From CAZEUZ01 sp964515805 (lineage in GTDB: Bacteria > Pseudomonadota > Gammaproteobacteria > Pseudomonadales > Cellvibrionaceae), in NCBI GenBank assembly GCA_964515805.1, contig CAZEUZ010000020.1, positions 1 through 16,339 on the forward strand: a stretch of 16,339 nt of DNA. The letters run 5' to 3'. A model generated the notes under the pieces. It did not search any database. It was given only the letters and a program-made list of their open reading frames with translations, and was not told where the DNA came from. The position numbers and the translations under genes were made by a program. Positions 6,222-14,465 of this stretch are shown here, in pieces. Within the stretch, counting starts at the first letter, position 1; each line of letters opens with the position of its first letter.

Positions 6222-7178
6222 CTAATTCCTGCGACAATAAATGCGCGGCCAAATCCTACCATCTATAGCTAACAAACCTGCCGCTACGATAAACATACCG
6301 ACTATATGGGGAGGTTGTAAGGTCTCACCTAATAACGTCGTACCTAACAAAATAGCGGAAATCGGTATCAGAAATGTAACCAGTGATAGATTGACTGCCC
6401 CGGCTGAAGCCAAAATACGGAAATACAACATATAAGCAAACGCAGTGGAAAAAATAGCCAAAATCATTAGCGCAACGATAACCTCTACGCCAGGTAGAGC
6501 ATATCCGTATCGAGCTTCCGTGAAGAATACAATGGGAGCAAGCACTAGCGCAGAGGCCGTCACCTGCCCTGCCGCCATGACTATCGAATCAATTCCTGCA
6601 GGCAGGCACTTTCTGCCATAGGCGCCAGCAAAGGCATAAGACAAAGCTGCACCCAAGATAGCAAGCTGCGCCAGTACGTTAACACCGATACCATCCAGAG
6701 TGGAGGGCCCAATCATAATAACGATACCTGCAAAACCGATAGCGACGCCCATCCATTTATTGGCGGTGGGCTTTTCATCGTGTAACAACAAACCAGCAAC
6801 AACAATCGTAAACAATGGTGTTGTGGCATTGAGAATAGAAGCTAAACCGGCCGAAATGTAAGTCTGACCCCATACGATTAAAGAGAAGGGAAAAATATTA
6901 TTTAGCAAACCCATCACCAGAAAACTTCCCCACATCTTAAGTGATCGTGGAATTGAACTGCCACGAAAAAGAACAATCGACCACAAGGCAACTGATGCGA
7001 GCATAACTCTGGTCAGCACAATCGTCAGAGGAGGCAATGCCGTTAACGCAATTTCAACAAGAAAAAATGAGCCTCCCCAAAGAATTGAAAGTATGATCAG
7101 TGCCGCCCAGCTATTGCTACTCATAGAGTGAGTTTTAGCCGCGCCGGTTGGTTTAATTTTATAATTCGCCACTGTCAT
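6222..7178 (-). CDS. EamA/DMT family transporter
   Basis: The product is a ten-segment inner-membrane protein of the drug/metabolite transporter superfamily, made of two EamA repeats. The first begins AALIILSILWGGSFFLVEIA, with the usual TRVMLASVALW and ILNATTPLFTIVVAG segments. The second runs from about NVLAQLAILGAALSYAFAGAYG to the end, with SLVTFLIPISAILLG. Substrates of such proteins cannot be read from sequence; amino acid or metabolite export is common. The start is uncertain. I use the ATG at 7178, with GGATAAGG just upstream, overlapping the DUF3754 gene by 20 bases. An ATG at 7124 gives the most family-like N-terminus, and one at 7196 is also open. Overlap implies co-transcription with the upstream gene. 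Confidence 0.85.
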   Translation of the reverse strand: MTVANYKIKPTGAAKTHSMSSNSWAALIILSILWGGSFFLVEIALTALPPLTIVLTRVMLASVALWSIVLFRGSSIPRSLKMWGSFLVMGLLNNIFPFSLIVWGQTYISAGLASILNATTPLFTIVVAGLLLHDEKPTANKWMGVAIGFAGIVIMIGPSTLDGIGVNVLAQLAILGAALSYAFAGAYGRKCLPAGIDSIVMAAGQVTASALVLAPIVFFTEARYGYALPGVEVIVALMILAIFSTAFAYMLYFRILASAGAVNLSLVTFLIPISAILLGTTLLGETLQPPHIVGMFIVAAGLLAIDGRIWPRIYCRRN

Positions 7179-8493
7179 CCTTATCCGGCAAGTCATTATC
7201 TGTAATAGAGCGTTGCCATTGTTTCTGCAGATGCTGGCAGGCTGTTTTAGTGTCGAGTACTGCTATATTACCAGCTGCGTCCACCTTGACTATGCCGTCT
7301 TCTTCAAGCAAGGCGAAAGCGTCATCAATGCGAAAATGTATTCTGGCGCCGAATCGTTTGAAGAAATAGTTTTCTATATGACGCTTGAGCTTAGATAAAT
7401 GCTGGCGTTTAACTTTGTTATGAGAGAGGAAATTGTACAGTAAGATAGTCTCTTTAATTTCCTCTTCCTCGGCTCGATCTACCAATAGAGTCAATACGCC
7501 ACGATTGCTGGCAAGATTGTGAAAATAAAGTTTTTGAGCCAACAGCATCATGTATTTGGTGCGCTGATTGAAAAATTTAGTCACCTGTCGAAAAACTACT
7601 CCGACAAGACCTAGTAAAGTGCCTGCAGCTGCAATGGGGTTAGCCGCCGCGGCCAGTTTGGTAGCCGTAGCAAAGATACTGCCTACGCTGCCTCCACCGG
7701 CAGTAATACTCAATTTCAGTTTATCCAGGGGTTTAAGCTGAACTCGTGTATTGGGGAACAGCATCTTCAAATCGGCCTGAGGAATATTCTTAAACAATTT
7801 AAGATAAATATGATCGTCGTTAACGCGTTCGGGCAGAGTACTGCGGTACTTGTTCAGCAACTTCGTTGCCTTCTTTTTACCTATCGACTTCTCGGCCATG
7901 ATTTCTTTCAGGCGCTGTTGTTTCGGTTTCAGTTTTAGCAATAAAAATAGACGCTGGAACACCTTTACTTTATACGATTCTTTCTTAAAAAAAAGTGTAG
8001 AAACGATACGTCGCTGACGTCTTTCAGTATAAAGCCCGCGGGAGAAAAGCAATAACTCTTCGAATTCACTGAGATCAACCATGAGCTGCAAACCGTGGGG
8101 CGACTCCGCTGCAAAAATGTTATTCAAGCCATTTTGAGTGATCTGTTTGTAATTGGCGGGTTGCATTAGTGCAGATATCTCACTGACTATAGTATTTTGT
8201 AGTTGTGTCAGCTCGTCTTTGGTATATTTTTGCACCCGCAGAGTATCGCGGTCAGGACTGAAAGGCAGGTAGCATTTTTTTAACTGATTTAGACGTTGAC
8301 GATATTTCTGATGCCGCCAAATAATCAGATAACGGAAAAAATACTTGTAGTTTTTATCGTTGCCGTTTTTAGTTAATTTTTCAAAATGTTCCAACAGAGC
8401 AAATTTACTGATGGGTATAAAATGTTCGGCTTCAAGAGCAGCAGGTACCGGCATGTTCTTATCGATGTATTTCAAAAGTTTTCCGCCCTTCAA
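7159..8493 (-). CDS. DUF3754 (TMEM143-like) protein
   Basis: The 444-residue product resembles DUF3754/TMEM143 proteins. These are found in bacteria, plants and animal mitochondria and have no settled biochemical role. Evidence is the N-terminal FIPISKFALLEHF (about 25-37), the middle FKNIPQADLKMLFPNTRVQLKPLDKLKLSI region, a Gly/Ala-rich hydrophobic hairpin at about 265-300 that is probably membrane-associated, and the C-terminal IDDAFALLEEDGIVK winged-helix-like segment. The start is TTG at 8493, chosen because AGGA lies 5 bases before it; ATG at residue 14 is an alternative. It overlaps the EamA transporter downstream, so the two are probably one operon. It is transcribed away from the 2-oxoacid oxidoreductase operon across a shared intergenic region. 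Confidence 0.72.
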   Translation of the reverse strand: MKGGKLLKYIDKNMPVPAALEAEHFIPISKFALLEHFEKLTKNGNDKNYKYFFRYLIIWRHQKYRQRLNQLKKCYLPFSPDRDTLRVQKYTKDELTQLQNTIVSEISALMQPANYKQITQNGLNNIFAAESPHGLQLMVDLSEFEELLLFSRGLYTERRQRRIVSTLFFKKESYKVKVFQRLFLLLKLKPKQQRLKEIMAEKSIGKKKATKLLNKYRSTLPERVNDDHIYLKLFKNIPQADLKMLFPNTRVQLKPLDKLKLSITAGGGSVGSIFATATKLAAAANPIAAAGTLLGLVGVVFRQVTKFFNQRTKYMMLLAQKLYFHNLASNRGVLTLLVDRAEEEEIKETILLYNFLSHNKVKRQHLSKLKRHIENYFFKRFGARIHFRIDDAFALLEEDGIVKVDAAGNIAVLDTKTACQHLQKQWQRSITDNDLPDKDDSGEL

Positions 8494-8577
8494 AATTTTC
8501 CTGTTTGCTGTCGTGTAGAGATGATGGGTTCTTTATTTACGTAGATAGAGATATTGTTTTTCTTCGTATTGGTCAAT

Positions 8578-8609
8578 TTATATAAAACTAACGTTATATA
8601 AAACTAACG
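8578..8609. repeat. tandem duplication of a 16-bp A/T-rich unit
   Basis: TTATATAAAACTAACG occurs twice, head to tail, at 8578-8593 and 8594-8609, with no mismatch. It lies in the 234-base gap between the divergent DUF3754 and GltD-like genes, about 120 bases before the GTG at 8728. Each unit holds a TATATA/TATAAA box that could be a -10 element, so it may be a doubled regulator site or promoter. It could also be a simple replication slip. Confidence 0.75.
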
Positions 8610-8727
8610 AGAGCATTATCTACAACTTTTGATTGCAAACAAGACTTGCATCTTGGGCGCAAGCTGATAGAGTGCGAAAATCGGAAAATTTAAGCGACAA
8701 ATTGTCAGATAAATTGGTGAAACATAA

Positions 8728-10518
8728 GTGAAATACAATAGAGATAACCTCGTCGAAAACTACCATCGCGTCGTCGATTGTCAATACGCCTGCCCAGCAC
8801 ATACTCCCGTGCCGGAATATATCCGGTTAATCGCCGCTGGCCGCTACACCGATGCCTACATGCTCAACTGGGAGTCTAACGTTTTTCCCGGCGTGTTAGG
8901 CCGCACCTGCGACCGTCCCTGCGAGCCCGCTTGCCGTCGCGGTCGCCTAACCGAAGAGGAAGAGCCGGTAGCAATTTGCCGTTTGAAACGAGTGGCTGCC
9001 GACTACAAGGAATCTATCGATGATCGCCTGCCATCAATACCGACAGAAAAAAATGGCAAACGCATCGCTTTAATTGGTGGCGGCCCAGCCTCGTTAACCG
9101 TAGCGCGAGACTTGATGCCGCTCGGCTATGACGTCACGCTCTACGATGAGCAAGAACTGGGTGGGGGCATGATGCGTAGTCAAATCCCCAGCTTCAGATT
9201 ACCAGAATCCGTACTTAACGAAGAGGTGAATTATATTCTCGATATGGGCGTCCACACCCATTTTCGCCAGCGAGTTGATAGTCTGGCTAGTGTGATGAAT
9301 GAAGGGTATGACGCCATCTTCATCGGTACTGGCGCACCAAAAGGTAAAGACTTAAAACTGCCTGGCCGCAACGAGGGTGCTGATAATATTCACATCGGTG
9401 TCGAATGGTTGGCCAGTGTCGCTTTTGGTCACACCAAAAGTATTGGTAAGCGCGTCGTTGTACTCGGCGGTGGTAACACGGCCATGGACTGCTGTCGTAC
9501 CGCGAAACGTCTTGGCGGCGATCAGGTTACGGTTACTGTACGCAGCCCATTCAGCACGATGAAAGCCTCGCCCTGGGAAATCGAAGATGCACAACATGAA
9601 GGCATTCCCATCCTCGACTGTCATGCCCCATTGGAATTTGTTGTCGATAACGGCAAATTGGTTGGCGTTCGCTTTGAGAAAGTGGTGGCCGAATTTGACG
9701 CCAGCGGCAAACGCAAATTAGTGCCTACAGGCGAGGCACCGGTATTGATTGAATGTGACGATGTGTTGGTCGCCGTAGGTCAAACCAACAGTTTTCCTTG
9801 GATCGAACGGGATTTAGGCATCAACTTCAATGAGTGGGATATGCCCGAGGTAGACAAAGCGACTTTTCAAACCACCAATCAGCAAGTTTTCATTGGTGGT
9901 GACGCCGCATTCGGTCCGGAAAATGTGATTACCGCGGTTGCTCAAGGGCATCAAGCGGCTATCTCCATTGACTTGCACTGCCAACAGCAGAATATCAATG
10001 ACCGGCCGGCACCGGGAAGCAACCTTGTCAGCCAAAAAATGGGAATTCACGAGTGGAGCTATGATAGCCAAGTAGAGGACGATGCACGCTACAAAGTGCC
10101 ACTGATAGCCACCGATAAAGCGTTAGCTGATCTGCACCAGGAAGTCGAGCTGGGCTTTGACCCGCAACTGGCGTTAAAAGAAGCGGAGCGATGCCTAAAT
10201 TGCGATGCCCAAACCATTTTCACTGCAGAAAACTGCATAGAATGTGACGCCTGTATCGATATTTGTCCGACAGATTGTCTCACCATGACAATGGATGCTG
10301 AAGAGTCGCAATTGCGTCAGCAGTTAACAGCGCCAGCCAACAATACCGATCAACTACTCTATGTATCGGATCAGTTAAAAACTGAGCGAGTGATGGTGAA
10401 AGATGAAGATGTTTGCCTCCACTGCGGTCTGTGTGCTGAACGCTGTCCAACCGCTGCCTGGGATATGCAAAAATTTACTTATCAAGTCACCAAAGCGGGT
10501 AATCTATGTCAACTGTAA
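8728..10518 (+). CDS. GltD-like FAD/NAD(P)H and Fe-S electron-transfer subunit of 2-oxoacid oxidoreductase
   Basis: The 596-residue protein has a GltD-like fold followed by a ferredoxin tail. N-terminal cysteines C18, C22, C61, C65, C69 and C84 resemble the Fe-S region of glutamate synthase small subunits. FAD binding is shown by GGGPASL at 117-123 and VFIGGDAA at 387-394, and NADP(H) binding by VLGGGNTAMDC at 245-255. Two 4Fe-4S motifs follow: C503, C506, C509, C513 and C563, C566, C569, C573. No glutamate synthase large subunit is nearby. The gene overlaps the alpha-subunit gene by 13 bases, so its likely partner is the 2-oxoacid oxidoreductase, linking it to NADP(H). The start is GTG with GGTGA 7 bases before it; an in-frame stop just upstream excludes a longer form. 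Confidence 0.85.
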   Translation: MKYNRDNLVENYHRVVDCQYACPAHTPVPEYIRLIAAGRYTDAYMLNWESNVFPGVLGRTCDRPCEPACRRGRLTEEEEPVAICRLKRVAADYKESIDDRLPSIPTEKNGKRIALIGGGPASLTVARDLMPLGYDVTLYDEQELGGGMMRSQIPSFRLPESVLNEEVNYILDMGVHTHFRQRVDSLASVMNEGYDAIFIGTGAPKGKDLKLPGRNEGADNIHIGVEWLASVAFGHTKSIGKRVVVLGGGNTAMDCCRTAKRLGGDQVTVTVRSPFSTMKASPWEIEDAQHEGIPILDCHAPLEFVVDNGKLVGVRFEKVVAEFDASGKRKLVPTGEAPVLIECDDVLVAVGQTNSFPWIERDLGINFNEWDMPEVDKATFQTTNQQVFIGGDAAFGPENVITAVAQGHQAAISIDLHCQQQNINDRPAPGSNLVSQKMGIHEWSYDSQVEDDARYKVPLIATDKALADLHQEVELGFDPQLALKEAERCLNCDAQTIFTAENCIECDACIDICPTDCLTMTMDAEESQLRQQLTAPANNTDQLLYVSDQLKTERVMVKDEDVCLHCGLCAERCPTAAWDMQKFTYQVTKAGNLCQL

Positions 10519-12398
10519 CTAATAACATCAACAAAAAACAGCGCAAGCAACCTGCAGCCATTAGCGCTGTCAATGAAATTGTCGTTAAGTTCGCCAATGT
10601 CAATGGCACCGGTTCTGCCAGCGCCAACAATCTGTTCGCCAAAGCGATTTTCCGCATGGGTATTCCGGTGTCGCCAAAGAATATCTTTCCCTCTAACATT
10701 CAAGGGCTACCAACCTGGTATGAAGTAAGAATCAGCGAAAAAGGGTATTTGGCGGCACGAGAAGGCGTCGACCTGATGGTATCCGTCAACCCGCAAAGCA
10801 TGCCCAAGGACGTGTTGGAAGTGGTTCCGGGCGGCTACTTTGTTTACGATTCTTCCAAACCGATTGATTTACGACTCATTCGTGATGATATCAACTACAT
10901 TGGCATTCCATTTACTCAGATTTGTCACAGTGAATATAGCAATGCCCGCCAACGGCAATTATTTAAGAATATTATCTATGTCGGCAGCTTGTCCGCCCTA
11001 CTCGACATCGAATTCGATGTCCTGACCGATATGGTGTCCGCGCAATTTAAAGGCAAAGAAAAATTGATTGCTCCCAATATCCGCGCTTTGGAACTGGGCT
11101 ATCAGTATGCCAGCAACCATTTTTCCTGCCCTCTCGGTATTCGTGTAAAACGTTGTGACGGTATCGGCAATAAAATTTTAATCGACGGCAACACTGCCGC
11201 CGGTTTAGGTGCGCTCTACGCTGGCGCGACAGTTGCCGCATGGTACCCGATAACGCCCTCGACTTCTGTGGTCGAAGCGTTTGAAAAATACGCCAACCGA
11301 ATGCGTATCGATCCGGTCAGCGGCGATAAAAATGTTGCTGTAGTGCAGGCGGAAGACGAATTGGCAGCTATTGGTATCGCCATTGGCGGTGGCTGGAATG
11401 GTGCGCGCTCATTCACCGCTACCAGTGGTCCCGGCATTTCGCTGATGAGCGAATTTCTGGGTCTAGCCTATTTCGCCGAACTACCTGTCGTGTTAATTGA
11501 TGTTCAGCGGGCAGGACCATCGACGGGCATGCCCACCCGCAATCAGCAATCGGATATCCTGGCTTGTGCCTATGCATCTCATGGCGATACCAAACATATT
11601 CTGCTGTTGCCCTCTGATCCGAAAGAGTGTTTTGATATGACAGCCCAAGCTTTTGATGTCGCCGAACGTGTCCAGACACCTGTAATTGTAGTCTCAGATC
11701 TGGACATCGGCATGAACGATACCATCAGTGAACCGTTGTCCTGGGACGATAATCGCCGCTACGACCGTGGTAAGGTATTTACGAAGAGCGAACTGGATAA
11801 TATGACGGAAAAATTTGGCCGTTATCTGGATGTCGACGGAGATGGCATTTGTTATCGTACCTATCCCGGCACCCATGCTACCAAAGGGTCATTTTTTACC
11901 CGCGGCACCTCTCGTGACCCCTATGCCATATATACTGAAGATGGTTCGGTTTATCAGGAAAATATGGAACGACTGTTACGCAAATTCGCCAACTCAGTGG
12001 CGTATTTGCCAGCACCTGAATCCTTTCCGAGTGGTCAAAAAAATTGTCGCGATGGCGTTATTTGCTACGGCTCCAGCCGTCCCGCTATGCTTGAAGCCAT
12101 GGACCAGTTAGCGGAAGACAATATGGCGATGGACGGTTTATGCATTAAGGCCTTCCCGTTTGCCGAAAGCATTAAACTCTTCATCGAACAACATGACCGC
12201 ATATTTGTTATCGAGCAAAATCGCGATGCGCAAATGCGCACGCTATTAGTCAATGAGTTGCAAATACATCCTGGCAAATTACTGTCAGTACTGCATTATC
12301 TTGGCAGTCCAATCACGGCTAAGAGCATTGTCGACAAGATAATGGAAAAAATTAATGGACAGTGCGATCAGCAGCAGTTTGCCTCACCAGCAAACTAG
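10506..12398 (+). CDS. korA: 2-oxoacid:acceptor oxidoreductase, fused gamma-alpha subunit
   Basis: The 630-residue product joins the gamma domain (about 25-190, starting VVKFANVNGTGSASANNLF) to the alpha domain. Alpha begins at GNTAAGLGALYAG (228-240) and has YPITPST (247-253), QAEDELAAIG (281-290), ATSGPGISLMSE (305-316) and QRAGPSTGMPT (334-344), all typical of KorA-type proteins. With the beta subunit it would oxidatively decarboxylate a 2-oxoacid to its acyl-CoA. The two-subunit fused layout is best known for 2-oxoglutarate oxidoreductases, hence the tentative symbol; pyruvate or branched-chain substrates cannot be excluded. It starts inside the end of the GltD-like gene and is followed 28 bases later by the beta gene. 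Confidence 0.88.
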   Translation: MSTVTNNINKKQRKQPAAISAVNEIVVKFANVNGTGSASANNLFAKAIFRMGIPVSPKNIFPSNIQGLPTWYEVRISEKGYLAAREGVDLMVSVNPQSMPKDVLEVVPGGYFVYDSSKPIDLRLIRDDINYIGIPFTQICHSEYSNARQRQLFKNIIYVGSLSALLDIEFDVLTDMVSAQFKGKEKLIAPNIRALELGYQYASNHFSCPLGIRVKRCDGIGNKILIDGNTAAGLGALYAGATVAAWYPITPSTSVVEAFEKYANRMRIDPVSGDKNVAVVQAEDELAAIGIAIGGGWNGARSFTATSGPGISLMSEFLGLAYFAELPVVLIDVQRAGPSTGMPTRNQQSDILACAYASHGDTKHILLLPSDPKECFDMTAQAFDVAERVQTPVIVVSDLDIGMNDTISEPLSWDDNRRYDRGKVFTKSELDNMTEKFGRYLDVDGDGICYRTYPGTHATKGSFFTRGTSRDPYAIYTEDGSVYQENMERLLRKFANSVAYLPAPESFPSGQKNCRDGVICYGSSRPAMLEAMDQLAEDNMAMDGLCIKAFPFAESIKLFIEQHDRIFVIEQNRDAQMRTLLVNELQIHPGKLLSVLHYLGSPITAKSIVDKIMEKINGQCDQQQFASPAN

Positions 12399-12426
12399 TC
12401 GTTACCAACAGCAAGAGAATCTGTAG

Positions 12427-13479
12427 ATGAGTTTTATCCGACCTAACTTTCAACACCCAGAAACACCCACCAATAAACTGGGCTACACTCGAAAAGATTA
12501 TGAAGGCAGTATTTCCACGCTATGCGCCGGCTGTGGTCATGACTCGATTAGCGCGGCGATTATCAACGCCTGTTTTGATATGTCTATCGAGCCTCATAGG
12601 GTAGCAAAATTATCCGGTATCGGTTGTTCATCAAAAACACCGACCTACTTTTTAGGCAACTCCCACGGGTTCAATTCAGTTCATGGGCGTATGCCGTCTG
12701 TGACCACCGGCGCCAACCTGGCAAACCGTGATTTACTTTATATAGGCGTTTCCGGAGATGGTGATTCTGCGTCTATTGGTTTAGGTCAGTTCTGTCACGC
12801 AATGCGACGCAATTTGAATATGCTCTACATGGTGGAAAATAATGGTTGTTACGGTCTCACCAAAGGGCAAAATTCGGCCACTACCGACTACGAATCCACC
12901 AATAAAGCGGGTGTACTAAATATGTACGAACCGATTGACTTGGTCAGTTTGGCGTTACAATTAGGGGCGACCTTCGTAGCCCGCAGCTTTTCCGGCGACA
13001 AAGCGCAACTCGAACCGCTGATCAAAGCGGCAATATCCCATCATGGTTTTGCCTTCGTTGATGTTATTTCTCCTTGCGTCACCTTTAACAACAACCCAGG
13101 CTCCAAAAAGAGTTATGAGTTTGTACGCGAACACTGTGAAGCCACATCAACTATTGATTTCATCCCGATGGAAGAGGAAATAACCACGGAATATGAGGCC
13201 GGATCCACTCAAGCGGTAACACTGCACGACGGTTCTGTCATTCACCTGCGTAAATCTCAATCCGATATGGATATTCACGACCGCAGCGCGGCCATCAGCG
13301 CCGTCAATGCAGCTGCCAAAAGAGAAGAAATTTTAACCGGTTTACTCTATGTCGACCCCGATCCCTTTGACTTACACGACATCATTAAAACGACGGGAAA
13401 ACCCCTAAATAGTCTCGACGAAGCAGCGCTCTGCCCGGGCAATAAAGTACTGCGGTCCATCAACGAGACTTTTCGCTAG
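12427..13479 (+). CDS. korB: 2-oxoacid:acceptor oxidoreductase, beta subunit (TPP and 4Fe-4S)
   Basis: The 350-residue product holds the catalytic cofactor site. Cysteines C33 and C36 (LCAGCGH), C67 (GIGCSS) and C217 (SPCVTFNN) are the expected 4Fe-4S ligands. GDGD at 110-113 and NNGCYGLTKGQ at 138-148 bind the TPP diphosphate and Mg. HGR at 86-88 is also conserved. It is longer than many beta subunits (about 280-300), the extra length being C-terminal. The ribosome binding site is weak (AAGAGAA). The gene ends the three-gene operon, and a convergent minus-strand gene ends 65 bases away. Substrate is probably 2-oxoglutarate, by inference from the fused gamma-alpha partner. Confidence 0.88.
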   Translation: MSFIRPNFQHPETPTNKLGYTRKDYEGSISTLCAGCGHDSISAAIINACFDMSIEPHRVAKLSGIGCSSKTPTYFLGNSHGFNSVHGRMPSVTTGANLANRDLLYIGVSGDGDSASIGLGQFCHAMRRNLNMLYMVENNGCYGLTKGQNSATTDYESTNKAGVLNMYEPIDLVSLALQLGATFVARSFSGDKAQLEPLIKAAISHHGFAFVDVISPCVTFNNNPGSKKSYEFVREHCEATSTIDFIPMEEEITTEYEAGSTQAVTLHDGSVIHLRKSQSDMDIHDRSAAISAVNAAAKREEILTGLLYVDPDPFDLHDIIKTTGKPLNSLDEAALCPGNKVLRSINETFR

Positions 13480-13544
13480 CGTAATCGGTGGAACGTTAAA
13501 GAGCGTGATTTCACTCCCAAGACCTCTTTCAACATTATGCCTTT

Positions 13545-14465
13545 CTATTCATTGCCGACTGCCAGAGAATAACCCGCTTCAAAGACAGCCCCTGGTTCTA
13601 AAACGATGATCCCTTCTTTATTCTCAAAAGAGCCATCATCGGATGCCGACGAATCATTGCCATACCAAGGCTCCAAACACAGAAATGGCGACGATTTTCC
13701 CCGTCGATAGGGCGTCCAAATACCGAAGTGGGTAAACCCGTTAAAATGGAGTTTGATAACACCGCTACTGATTGAATTTCTTAGAGTCACGGCGTTCAAG
13801 GAAGAAGGTAATCGAAACTGTATACAGTCGTCCTTGAACATGTTGGAATTTAGTCTTAGTTCGGATTTCCCATCGATGAGCGTTTCACTCAGTCCATTTC
13901 TCAACCCGTCCTCGTTGAGAAAGAGGCGCTCTACAGTGATCGGACGTTGGAAGTCCATAATCATCGAATCTACGCTGATACTTTCTCTATCAGAGGGGAA
14001 CGGGAACACCAAAGCGGGATGAGCACCTATGGAAAACGGCAAGCATTCATCTCCTGGGTTCTCAACTTCCCACCCTATGTGTAATGCATCATCTCGTAAC
14101 TGAAAAGTAATTGTGAGAATAAAATCAAATGGATAATTTTCCAAAACCCACGAACGGCGATCAGCGGATAAATATTCGGGCTTTAACTGGAATTTTAAGT
14201 GCTCATCAGATGACTGGACCAAATTGAAAACCTGGTCCCTGACGAAACCATGCTTGGTCATTTTATAGACTCTACCTCTCCAGGAGTACGCGCCATCAGG
14301 AACGCGCCCTATAATTGGAAATAACAGCGGAGAGCTTTTACCCCACCACGCCGAATCGCCCGACCAAATATATTCTTTGCCATGAGTGAGAAGAGACGTT
14401 AACTCGGCACCCTTTGCATCGACTGCGATGCGGTATTTCTCATTAACTAGATGGTGAATAGTCAT
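13545..14465 (-). CDS. aldose 1-epimerase (galactose mutarotase-like) family protein
   Basis: The product, 306 residues from the ATG at 14465, is a beta-sandwich mutarotase-like protein. It has the N-terminal KGAELTSL and SPLLFPIIGR segments, KHGFVRD (His72), SIGAHPALVFPF (His149) and LCLEPWYGND (Glu265). His149 and Glu265 are the likely acid/base pair for interconverting alpha and beta anomers. It is closest in look to the LacX/YihR-like branch, whose natural sugar is often unknown. An in-frame ATG at 14501 would add 12 residues, but the 14465 start gives the usual family N-terminus. Either start overlaps purN, so it is probably translated from the pur transcript, an unusual partner for purine genes. 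Confidence 0.82.
   Translation of the reverse strand: MTIHHLVNEKYRIAVDAKGAELTSLLTHGKEYIWSGDSAWWGKSSPLLFPIIGRVPDGAYSWRGRVYKMTKHGFVRDQVFNLVQSSDEHLKFQLKPEYLSADRRSWVLENYPFDFILTITFQLRDDALHIGWEVENPGDECLPFSIGAHPALVFPFPSDRESISVDSMIMDFQRPITVERLFLNEDGLRNGLSETLIDGKSELRLNSNMFKDDCIQFRLPSSLNAVTLRNSISSGVIKLHFNGFTHFGIWTPYRRGKSSPFLCLEPWYGNDSSASDDGSFENKEGIIVLEPGAVFEAGYSLAVGNE

Noticed and set aside
8645..8663. CTTGC/GCAAG hairpin in the leader before the GltD-like gene, as an attenuator or riboswitch
   Set aside because: Only five paired bases, with no alternative structure, T run or conserved aptamer recognised.
9352..9624. Minus-strand frame inside the GltD-like gene
   Set aside because: It is a shadow of the coding strand, which carries clear FAD, NADPH and Fe-S motifs.
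13753..14022. Plus-strand frame of 89 residues opposite the mutarotase gene
   Set aside because: It is antisense to a well-supported family member and has no recognisable motif or ribosome binding site.
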